Below are positions 1 through 5,429 of a DNA stretch of 5,429 bases, piece after piece; position 1 is the first letter of the stretch, and the number at the start of each line of letters is the position of its first letter. The position numbers and the translations under genes were made by a program. A model generated the notes under the pieces. It saw only the letters and a program-made list of their open reading frames with translations, was not told the origin of the DNA and did no database searches. The stretch spans positions 3,157 to 8,585 of the forward strand of contig WRNN01000024.1 of assembly GCA_009776595.1 (NCBI GenBank), given 5' to 3'. The DNA comes from Clostridiales bacterium (GTDB lineage Bacteria > Bacillota > Peptococcia > DRI-13 > UBA5745).

Positions 1-521
1 CCGTCCAGATCATACTTGGAGAGGTTATCCCCGGACTGCAGGAATTCCGCGACTGCCTGGCCTTCCATATATCCGGCCTCATCCGCGTCGGTGCCGACGA
101 AGCTGCACTTGTCGTAGGAGTTGACCACTGCATCGCTGACCTCACGGTTGAAGAATATAATCGGTACGTCCTTCGCTTTTGCGAGGTCGCAGATATTCTG
201 GGCGGCTTCTTCGGAGTCGGTCGTGACAATATTGACAATCAGAAGGTCGGTACCCTGGGTGAGCGCTGTCTCGATCATCTGGGTCTCTTTTGCCTGGTCG
301 TTCTCGCAGTCGAACATAGCGTACTGAATGCCGGATACATTGTCGAGTTCGGCTGACATGGCGTTGCGGACACTTGTCAGGTAGGTGTCGCTGTAAGTGT
401 ACCAGAAAATGTCCACCTTAATGGAGGAGCCGGCGGGTGAACTGGGCGCCGGGTTACTGTTGCAGGCCGCGAGGCTGCATACCATCATCAGTGCAACTAA
501 GATCGCGCAGATTTTTTTCAT
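1..521 (-). CDS. mglB: MglB-like galactose/glucose-binding lipoprotein of an ABC importer, C-terminus cut by window edge
   Basis: Periplasmic-binding-protein-like sugar receptor (Peripla_BP_4 type), likely the surface receptor of a sugar ABC importer. Only 173 residues are present; the rest lies left of base 1. The ATG at 521 is preceded by AGGGGG (535-530) with 8 nt spacing, so the start is firm. Residues 1-20 form a lipoprotein signal (MKK, hydrophobic run, lipobox LAAC with Cys20), followed by a Ser/Pro/Gly/Asn tether to about residue 33. Compared with E. coli MglB, Asp45 and Tyr47 match sugar ligands Asp14 and Phe16 (Phe to Tyr), Asn125 in FFNRE matches Asn91, and the fragment ends in YDLDG, the start of the calcium loop. 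It lies 119 bp downstream of the sensor operon on the same strand. The ATPase and permease genes expected next are outside the window. The fold is certain, galactose/glucose preference likely; ribose-type specificity is not excluded because the C-terminal ligands are missing. Confidence 0.9.
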   Translation of the reverse strand, partial: MKKICAILVALMMVCSLAACNSNPAPSSPAGSSIKVDIFWYTYSDTYLTSVRNAMSAELDNVSGIQYAMFDCENDQAKETQMIETALTQGTDLLIVNIVTTDSEEAAQNICDLAKAKDVPIIFFNREVSDAVVNSYDKCSFVGTDADEAGYMEGQAVAEFLQSGDNLSKYDLD

Positions 522-568
522 TGTTCTTTCCCCCTAATGATTTTTGTGGTTTTACGCCACGTATACAC

Positions 569-580
569 GCTAATCGTAGC
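569..580. promoter_or_regulatory. small dyad and weak extended -10 upstream of the importer gene
   Basis: In the leader of the binding-protein gene at 521, GCTA and TAGC form a perfect 4-bp dyad around a 4-base centre. On the minus strand it overlaps TGC-TACGAT (581-573), which resembles an extended -10 element, with no recognisable -35 at the usual distance (only a T run). A weak core promoter would fit an activator-dependent importer promoter. The dyad is short enough to arise by chance, so this is a tentative call. Confidence 0.22.
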
Positions 581-594
581 ACGCGCACAGGAAG

Positions 595-631
595 AAAAAA
601 ATGTAATATTATATGGAGAACCTATAATATT
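595..631 (-). terminator. AT-rich hairpin plus T-tract after the sensor operon (candidate terminator or attenuator)
   Basis: Reading the minus strand, AATATTATA (631-623) pairs perfectly with TATAATATT (613-605). Allowing one bulged base (614), GG/CC adds two pairs, leaving a TTCT loop. Three bases later comes a run of seven T (601-595). It starts 9 bases after the stop codon of the sensor-side lipoprotein gene, where an intrinsic terminator would be expected. The stem is almost all A:T, so it should be weak and could let part of the transcription through into the binding-protein gene at 521. The same bases contain TATAAT (613-608), but no matching -35 is visible. Confidence 0.45.
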
Positions 632-640
632 CTCTGATTC

Positions 641-1690
641 CTATTCCGCGATTTTTGTGTATTCCGCTAAGTTCTCCTTCGTTATAATGTCGCCGTCAAT
701 ATAGACATAGTGATTATTGGTGATCTCAAACGGAAATTCGTTCATATCCCGGTTATAAATGATACTATCCAGCAAAGCTAAGATCGCCTCGCCCTGATTT
801 GCCGAGTCGTTGTTGACCGTTCCGTAGAGCAAGCCTTCCCCGATGGCCTCAAGACCGACCTCAGTCCCGTCCACGCCCACTATCGGGAATGGCTGCACGC
901 CGCTGGGGCCGCGCTTAAAAACGTTGACGCTCAGCAGATAGTCAATCGCGCCCAGAGCCATATCATCGTTATTTGCAAAAACCAGTTCTATGCGCTCGCC
1001 AAACAGCGTATAAAGACGATCCATCGCTTCATACGCCTCCTGCCGCCGCCAATTGGCGGACTCAACAGCGAGCACATCAACTGAAAAACCAAGGGCTTTC
1101 AGGCGACTCACACAGTTATCGGTGCGCTTTTCCGCGTCCTGGTGGCCCTGCTCGCCTTTGAGAATAACGGCTTGTACTACATTATCGCCGTTTTTGTCAT
1201 AGGGGGAATGGGAAAAATCGTTGCCGAACAGAGCTGCCGCCATGTCCGCCTGCTTTTTGCCCAAGCTATCCGCCGCCGCCCCTACATAAAACGCATTGCT
1301 GCCGGTCAGGGCGTCCGCCAGAGGTTCCCGGTTGAAAAAGACAACAGGGACGCCTTCCTTCTGGCATTTCTCGACGATGGAGCTGCAAGCCAGCCGATCG
1401 ACGGCGTTGATAATGAACAAATCATAAGATTTGCCGATAAGCTCAACGATCTGCTGATTCTGCACAGCCTGTGAATTACCGGCGTCACGCACGACGAAGC
1501 TGATATCCGGAGGGATACGCGCTGTGATGTCTTCCATCATTTCGGAGATGAACGTATCACTGCCGTCGTAAACGAAAAAAGCGACCATCGGACTGACTTT
1601 AGAGCAGCCGGTCTGGATCGCCGCAGCCAGACAGACAGCAAGAAACAGGCCGATCACCCACAATTCTTTTATCCTTGGTTGAATCCTCAT
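641..1690 (-). CDS. Sensor-side galactose/glucose-binding lipoprotein (MglB family) of a three-component system
   Basis: Extracytoplasmic sugar receptor, 349 aa, a normal full length. Residues 11-28 are hydrophobic and end at Cys29 (QTGC), a lipobox with an unusual Gln at -3. By eye alignment to mature E. coli MglB, all main sugar ligands are kept: Asp45 and Phe47 (Asp14, Phe16), Asn120 (Asn91), His183, Asp185 and Arg189 (His152, Asp154, Arg158), Trp214 (Trp183), Asn241 (Asn211), Asp274 (Asp236), Asn294 (Asn256). The calcium loop is intact at 165-173 (Asp165, Asn167, Asp169, Gln173) with the distant Glu235 (Glu205). Its ATG shares ATGA with the stop of the kinase gene and has GAGGGAG (1705-1699) 8 nt upstream, so start and coupling are clear. 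Because it is co-translated with the kinase and separated from the importer receptor by a putative terminator, I infer it loads the kinase's sensor domain rather than, or as well as, a transporter. A pure transport role remains possible. Confidence 0.93.
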   Translation of the reverse strand: MRIQPRIKELWVIGLFLAVCLAAAIQTGCSKVSPMVAFFVYDGSDTFISEMMEDITARIPPDISFVVRDAGNSQAVQNQQIVELIGKSYDLFIINAVDRLACSSIVEKCQKEGVPVVFFNREPLADALTGSNAFYVGAAADSLGKKQADMAAALFGNDFSHSPYDKNGDNVVQAVILKGEQGHQDAEKRTDNCVSRLKALGFSVDVLAVESANWRRQEAYEAMDRLYTLFGERIELVFANNDDMALGAIDYLLSVNVFKRGPSGVQPFPIVGVDGTEVGLEAIGEGLLYGTVNNDSANQGEAILALLDSIIYNRDMNEFPFEITNNHYVYIDGDIITKENLAEYTKIAE

Positions 1691-3411
1691 CCTAACGGCT
1701 CCCTCAATGTGATTGTTGTCCCTTCGTCCGGCTCGCTTTCAATGATCATCCGGGCTTTCCTGCCGTAGTAGATCATCACACGCTGGTAGATATTTTTCAA
1801 ACCAACGCTGTTGCTGACCACGCCATCCTCAAATGAAGCATATAATCCGTCTATGGTCTCCCGCCGCATACCGTAACCATTGTCCGAGACTTGGAGTACA
1901 AGCGAATCCTCTTCGACACGCGCGCTTACGCGGATATGCCCCCTGTCGATCTGATTCTTGAGACCATGATAGATGCAGTTTTCGACAATGGGCTGGAGTA
2001 CCAGTTTCATGGTTGGGACGTCCAGCGCAGCCGGATCGACGTCAAAGGAATAATCGAAAGAATCCGCATAGCGGATGCTTTGGATCAGAAGATAGTTTCT
2101 GACATGCTCGATCTCACTTTGCACGGGGATAAGCTCGCTGTCGTTTGATATGCCTATACGAAACAGGGAAGACAGCGCGATTACCATCTCCTCAGCTTTG
2201 TCGTTTCTTTCATTTTCGATCAGCCACAGGAGAGAATCAAACGTGTTGTATAGAAAATGCGGGTTTATCTGATTCTGCAAGGCTTTGAGTTCGCTTTTGC
2301 GCTGGGCGTCCTGTTCGGCGACCACGCGCTCCACCAGCTCGCTGATCTTTAGCATCATGTGGTTAAAACGGCGGATCAACGCTTCAACTTCCCGGGGAGC
2401 GGCTATGTCTACCTCTTCCAGGCGGAAATAGTCGGATTCTTCCACCCTTCTCATAGCCAGTTCAAGCCGTTTCAAAGGCGAGGTAATGATACGCGCCGCA
2501 GCCGTTGTAAGGATTATGCCGACAATCAGGACAATGCCGGAAACGATCGCCGCCGTAATCGTGAAACTGCGCTCGATTTCCGTTAGCCTGTCAATGTTGA
2601 TAAACACGCAGATTCGCCATTTGGTGTTCGATAGCGTATCCACGTTCACCGCCATGGTCGAACCGCCCAGCCGCGCGCTCCCTGTACCCAGAATGATTTC
2701 CCTCACAAAGGATATCTCTTCCCTTGCCTGTGCAGGCGCAGGCAAAGAGGTATATACGATTTCGTAGTCAGGATCGATGATGGTGATATGACCGCCCTCG
2801 CCCAGATTGGATTTTTTCACAAGCTCGATATAATTCCTGAAACTGACCTCTATCTTCAACACGCCGGAGACGTCCCCGTGCTGGAACTTTATTAGCTTGC
2901 TTACATTGACCTTGTAACTCTCACCGCTGGTATCGGCGTATGGCACGGAGAAAACATGCACGGTCGGATCATTGAAAGCCTCATAAAACCAGCCATCGTC
3001 ACCTGAGAGGTTCACAGAAATCTCCGCGTCGTCGCTGGAAGCCAGGCACAAGCGTGAATCATAGTCATACAACGAGATTTTGATGATATCCTCCCTCAGG
3101 TGCACGATCTCCTTCAGATAACCGGAAAACAGCATGCGGTTATCCGGCGCGCCGAGATCGTAAAGATTGACGTCTTCCTGAACGAAATTTGACGTTGCGA
3201 TGATACTGCTCACATAGTTTTCATAATTATATACGATTTGCGTGCTGAGTTCCCCGGTCTGTGTGTTAATCGCCTCGCTGATGCCGGTCCTGAAACTGAA
3301 GGACGTCACCAGAAACAGCGATAAAACAAGAGCCAGCACGATGAGCACGCTGGCCGCTATGACGATAAATCCGACTGACCTGGATTTTGCCAGGCGTTTG
3401 CTTATGCTCAT
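1687..3411 (-). CDS. YesM/LytS-type sensor histidine kinase with extracellular Cache domain
   Basis: Membrane sensor kinase, 574 aa. Transmembrane helix 1 is at about 14-36; an extracellular double-Cache-like domain covers about 40-275 (WF..AF near 141-146, VFSVPY near 153-158, GVLKIEVSF near 183-191, IIDPDYEIVY near 211-220); helix 2 is at about 284-305. A HAMP linker follows (Pro312), then a coiled segment to about 375. The His_kinase dimerisation region has INPHFLYN with predicted phospho-acceptor His385. The ATPase domain has the N-box QPIVEN (Asn478), the G1 box DNGYGM (510-515) and the G2 motif VGLKNIY (536-542). All catalytic motifs are intact. Start and stop overlap both neighbours by 4 bases (ATGA at 3411-3408 and at 1690-1687). 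The best Shine-Dalgarno, AAGGA (3428-3424), is 12 nt from the ATG, slightly long, so translation probably depends on coupling to the regulator gene. It likely phosphorylates the adjacent YesN-type regulator in response to the sugar-loaded lipoprotein encoded downstream. Confidence 0.95.
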   Translation of the reverse strand: MSISKRLAKSRSVGFIVIAASVLIVLALVLSLFLVTSFSFRTGISEAINTQTGELSTQIVYNYENYVSSIIATSNFVQEDVNLYDLGAPDNRMLFSGYLKEIVHLREDIIKISLYDYDSRLCLASSDDAEISVNLSGDDGWFYEAFNDPTVHVFSVPYADTSGESYKVNVSKLIKFQHGDVSGVLKIEVSFRNYIELVKKSNLGEGGHITIIDPDYEIVYTSLPAPAQAREEISFVREIILGTGSARLGGSTMAVNVDTLSNTKWRICVFINIDRLTEIERSFTITAAIVSGIVLIVGIILTTAAARIITSPLKRLELAMRRVEESDYFRLEEVDIAAPREVEALIRRFNHMMLKISELVERVVAEQDAQRKSELKALQNQINPHFLYNTFDSLLWLIENERNDKAEEMVIALSSLFRIGISNDSELIPVQSEIEHVRNYLLIQSIRYADSFDYSFDVDPAALDVPTMKLVLQPIVENCIYHGLKNQIDRGHIRVSARVEEDSLVLQVSDNGYGMRRETIDGLYASFEDGVVSNSVGLKNIYQRVMIYYGRKARMIIESEPDEGTTITLREPLG

Positions 3412-4652
3412 CTTTTTCTGAATTCCTTCGGTGAGACGCCAAAATACCGTTTAAAGCAATGGCTGAAATAGTAGGAATCGTTATAACCCAGTTGCTCGGC
3501 TATATCGATGATTTTCAGGTTCGGATCGGACAAAAGCTCCCTGGACTTTTCCATGCGCATCGCCGTCAGCATTTTTACAAAAGAAGTATTCTGGTATTTT
3601 TTGAGAAGCGCGCTGATATAACTCACGGAAAAATTCACCGCCCGCGCTAGCGTTTCAAAGCTGATATCGGGGTCGCAGAAATGCTCCCGCATATAATGAA
3701 GGACCTTGCGCAATCCCATCTCCGCGTTGTCCGCGATGGCGCTGTCATAAATGAAGACCTTGCCCCCGCCAACCGCTTTGCGATACTCCAGCGCTTGCGC
3801 AGCTTCTTTCGTCATGGCGCCAAAGTCGCGATTGTCGTCAAAAACGCTGCTGATCCCCGCGCTCACGGGCATGTCGGAATAACGCGCCATACGCTGAACT
3901 ATCCCCTCGACGCACCGCTCCAGCGCCCGGATATCGGGAGGGTCATTGAACTTGAGCAGCAGACCCATGGTTTCATACCGGCTGAATATCTCATATTGGT
4001 ACATATTTCCCAACGCTGGTCCGATTGCATTGCGAATAGCGGTCAGGGCCGGATCATTGCGCTCCGCCTCACGCCCCGGCGCCCGATCAGGGTCGAACAC
4101 GCACATGATGAAATAGCGGAACTTCAGGTCGATGCCGCTGCCCGCAAGCTTTGTCTCAAATTCCGGGCTGAGTTCCGACATAGTTGACAATTGGTAGAGA
4201 TCATGCTCCCGAATGATAGGGATGCTGCTCTCGTAAAATGCCGATAGTTCGATAAGGCTTTTTGCGGTCAGAAATTCGTGGTTCAGGCTATCTTCCGCCT
4301 TTTTCAACAACGCATCGAGAGCCTCGAATGTTATCGGCTTATTGATAAAGCCCTGCACATCGAGATTTGCCGCAGCCACAGCGTAGTCAAGCTCATTATA
4401 TCCCGTGATGATGCCGACCTTGACAAGCGGATGTACCTCGCGTACTTTCTTAATCAGTTCAATGCCGTCGATATAGGGTATTTTTATATCTGTGAGGATC
4501 ATGTCCGGGCACTCGGCAACGATACCCTCAAAGGCGTCAATGCCTGTCTCGTATTCCGCCGCCAGTTCAAAACTGCGGCCGGAGCGGGTTACCATGCTAA
4601 TCAGTCGTTTGCGCACATCGCGCTCGTCTTCAACAATGACCAGTTTATACAT
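3408..4652 (-). CDS. YesN-type response regulator: receiver, GGDEF-like middle domain, AraC HTH
   Basis: Cytoplasmic transcription factor, 414 aa from the chosen start. The receiver domain (1-120) has acidic pocket Glu8-Asp9, phospho-acceptor Asp55 in LTDIKIP, Thr83 and Lys105 (NKP). Residues about 130-305 form the degenerate GGDEF-like middle domain of this family (VSAGISS at 263-269, ALEYRKAVGGGKVF at 287-300). The last 100 residues are an AraC/XylS double helix-turn-helix (SFETLARAVNFSVSYISALL; DIAEQLGYNDSYYFSHCFKR; GVSPKEFRK). I chose the ATG at 4652 because the protein then opens MYKLVIVEDE, the typical family N-terminus, with AGGA 13 nt upstream. An in-frame ATG at 4673 would add MQDIEID, has GAGA at 7 nt, and would leave only about 12 nt of leader after the proposed promoter. 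It is the first gene of the regulator-kinase-lipoprotein operon, and its stop overlaps the kinase start (ATGA). It probably activates the downstream importer, and possibly its own operon. Confidence 0.94.
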   Translation of the reverse strand: MYKLVIVEDERDVRKRLISMVTRSGRSFELAAEYETGIDAFEGIVAECPDMILTDIKIPYIDGIELIKKVREVHPLVKVGIITGYNELDYAVAAANLDVQGFINKPITFEALDALLKKAEDSLNHEFLTAKSLIELSAFYESSIPIIREHDLYQLSTMSELSPEFETKLAGSGIDLKFRYFIMCVFDPDRAPGREAERNDPALTAIRNAIGPALGNMYQYEIFSRYETMGLLLKFNDPPDIRALERCVEGIVQRMARYSDMPVSAGISSVFDDNRDFGAMTKEAAQALEYRKAVGGGKVFIYDSAIADNAEMGLRKVLHYMREHFCDPDISFETLARAVNFSVSYISALLKKYQNTSFVKMLTAMRMEKSRELLSDPNLKIIDIAEQLGYNDSYYFSHCFKRYFGVSPKEFRKR

Positions 4653-4691
4653 ATCGATTTCTATGTCCTGCATACGGTTATCTCAAATTAT

Positions 4692-4720
4692 AGTATACAC
4701 AAAACATCATACCTACACAA
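4692..4720 (-). promoter_or_regulatory. Candidate sigma-A promoter of the regulator-kinase-lipoprotein operon
   Basis: On the minus strand TTGTGT (4720-4715, 3 of 6 to TTGACA) and TATACT (4697-4692, 5 of 6 to TATAAT) are 17 bp apart. A second -10-like hexamer, TATAAT at 4692-4687, overlaps by one base but has a poor -35 (TAGGTA). Transcription would begin near 4685-4680, about 30 nt before the preferred regulator start. The weak -35 would fit activator dependence. Called from hexamer spacing only. Confidence 0.45.
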
Positions 4721-4721
4721 G

Positions 4722-4740
4722 GCATGGTTAAGTACCGTGC
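4722..4740. promoter_or_regulatory. 19-bp imperfect dyad abutting the -35 box (operator candidate)
   Basis: GCATGGT and ACCGTGC form 7-bp arms with one mismatch around TAAGT. The dyad ends one base upstream of the proposed -35 hexamer, a usual position for a dimeric activator. On the minus-strand transcript it is not followed by a T run, so it does not look like a terminator for the gene at 4834. It does not match the CcpA cre consensus. No partner protein can be named from the sequence. Confidence 0.35.
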
Positions 4741-4748
4741 TGAAACTT

Positions 4749-4770
4749 AAATATCGCCAAAAATATCGCC
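4749..4770. repeat. Tandem 10-bp direct repeat upstream of the regulator operon
   Basis: AAATATCGCC occurs twice exactly, separated by AA, giving a 12-bp period. It lies about 65-85 bp upstream of the proposed transcription start. Directly repeated half-sites upstream of -35 are typical of AraC-family activators, so it may be an autoregulatory site for the YesN-type regulator. I found no clear copy upstream of the importer gene (522-640), which weakens the idea that it is the shared regulon site. Confidence 0.5.
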
Positions 4771-4833
4771 TTCTGTGCGACTAACTGCATTTTTTAGTTG
4801 ATTGTCTGTGAAATATAAGTTTACGAGAAAATA

Positions 4834-5429
4834 CTAAATATGGATTACTTTCGGCTTCATGTTCCATTCCGATAGTTCAGGAGCCCAGTAGCCCACCCAT
4901 TCTTTAGTTTCGGTATATTCGGGATGTGTAGGGTCGAGTATAATGTTTCGAAAATCAATAAATCCGCCAACACCTCCGACGTCTTCAGGCGGAGTTTGTC
5001 CGGCAGCTTCAAGCAAATAGGGCGACTCTTCGTTGTGTTCCTCCATTACTCTAACGAGTTCTATGTTGTGTTCCCAAGTGTCTCCCATATCGTAAGTGTA
5101 CAGAATGTGCTTATATTTCGGGAAATAATCCGACAATTGGCAATCCTCCTCCAGTACTGCATCGTTGTCGAATTCAATGCTCTCCTTGACCGCCACAATT
5201 CGCGCAACAGCTCTGTTGTTTGAACCATCAAACACCTCAAACTCATGTAAGTGGCAGTCCTTCCAATCGAATACCCGTTGTAAAAGTTTGTGCAGTCTTG
5301 AAAAGCGAATAGAAGCAGGAACGATCAGCCGGCGTATTGCTTTGTAAATCTCAAGATCAAGAGAGACAAGCAACTCGAATGCACAGTATTGATATGCCGG
5401 TTTTCCCGTTAGGGCGCTCAGCGCTTTTG
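4834..5429 (-). CDS. Plasmid pRiA4b ORF-3 family protein, N-terminus cut by window edge
   Basis: The reading frame is open to base 5429, giving 197 residues plus the stop, so the true start is outside the window. A TTG at 5373 could be taken as a start. However, FELLVSLD, which straddles it, looks like the first strand of the pRiA4_ORF3 domain, so that start would clip the fold. Family hallmarks are visible (fragment numbering): IRRLIVPASIRFSRLHKLLQ near 31-50, DWKDCHLHEFEV near 54-65, YTYDMGDTWEHNIELV near 109-124, TPPEDVGGVGGF near 144-155, and DPTHPEY then EWVGYW near the C-terminus. The Cys that commonly precedes PPED in this family is Thr here. The biochemical role of the family is not established; the name does not imply a plasmid. 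It is on the same strand as the signalling operon, 160-180 bp upstream, with no strong terminator between, but no functional link is apparent. Confidence 0.85.
   Translation of the reverse strand, partial: KALSALTGKPAYQYCAFELLVSLDLEIYKAIRRLIVPASIRFSRLHKLLQRVFDWKDCHLHEFEVFDGSNNRAVARIVAVKESIEFDNDAVLEEDCQLSDYFPKYKHILYTYDMGDTWEHNIELVRVMEEHNEESPYLLEAAGQTPPEDVGGVGGFIDFRNIILDPTHPEYTETKEWVGYWAPELSEWNMKPKVIHI

Noticed and set aside
522..594. CcpA cre site controlling the importer gene
   Set aside because: No stretch matches the TGNAANCGNTNNCA-type consensus well enough on either strand.
608..636. TATAAT (613-608) as a promoter for the importer gene
   Set aside because: The hexamer 17 bp upstream is CAGAGA, unlike a -35, and the TATAAT is better explained as one arm of the hairpin.
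437..637. Plus-strand 66-codon frame covering the receptor start and the spacer
   Set aside because: It is antisense to the signal peptide region and crosses the hairpin, with no recognisable protein features.
2724..2745. Perfect 7-bp inverted repeat TTGCCTG/CAGGCAA with an 8-base loop inside the kinase gene
   Set aside because: It encodes a Pro/Ala-rich linker (LPAPAQA) of the sensor domain, has no T-tract on either strand, and is well explained by codon repetition.
4278..4784. Long plus-strand open frames (168 codons) opposite the response regulator, also at 3681-4187
   Set aside because: They are antisense to a gene with intact family motifs, show no recognisable domain, and lack good ribosome sites.
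4781..4799. Short inverted repeat around a T run, possible terminator for the pRiA4b ORF-3 gene
   Set aside because: The arms are only 4 bp and A/T-rich, and on the minus strand no T run follows the stem.
4834..5429. Plasmid or mobile-element origin suggested by the name pRiA4b ORF-3
   Set aside because: The family is widespread on chromosomes, and no transposase, integrase, terminal repeat or target duplication is visible.

Overview
This window reads as part of a Clostridia-type Firmicutes chromosome. Three things suggest this: strong purine-rich Shine-Dalgarno sites (AGGGGG, GAGGGAG), lipoprotein solute-binding proteins, and a YesM/YesN-type sensor kinase with an AraC-family response regulator. 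It is an inference from gene content; no rRNA or marker gene is present. All five recognisable genes lie on the minus strand, so the window is best read from right to left. No tRNA, rRNA, CRISPR array, insertion sequence or integrase was seen.

Layout in transcription order. (1) 5429-4834: the C-terminal part of a plasmid pRiA4b ORF-3 family protein, running off the right edge and probably unrelated to what follows. (2) 4833-4653: an AT-rich intergenic region with a 10-bp tandem direct repeat (4749-4770), a 19-bp imperfect dyad (4722-4740) and a plausible promoter (4692-4720). (3) 4652-641: a compact operon of response regulator, sensor histidine kinase and galactose/glucose-binding lipoprotein, each junction being a 4-base ATGA stop/start overlap. 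(4) 640-522: a spacer with an AT-rich hairpin followed by seven T residues (candidate intrinsic terminator or attenuator), then a small dyad. (5) 521-1: the N-terminal 173 residues of a second MglB-like lipoprotein, cut by the left edge, probably the first gene of a sugar ABC importer.

Proposed working model (inference from order and family): the first binding protein (641-1690) detects extracellular galactose or glucose and presents it to the Cache-type sensor kinase. The kinase phosphorylates the YesN-type regulator, which activates the importer operon beginning with the second binding protein at 521. This matches the published 'three-component' arrangement of XylFII-LytS-YesN (xylose, Clostridium beijerinckii) and AraP-AraS-AraT (arabinose, Geobacillus), but with a galactose/glucose-type binding protein. 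The sensor-side protein keeps every recognised sugar and calcium ligand of E. coli MglB, so the predicted signal is unusually specific for a YesM/YesN system.
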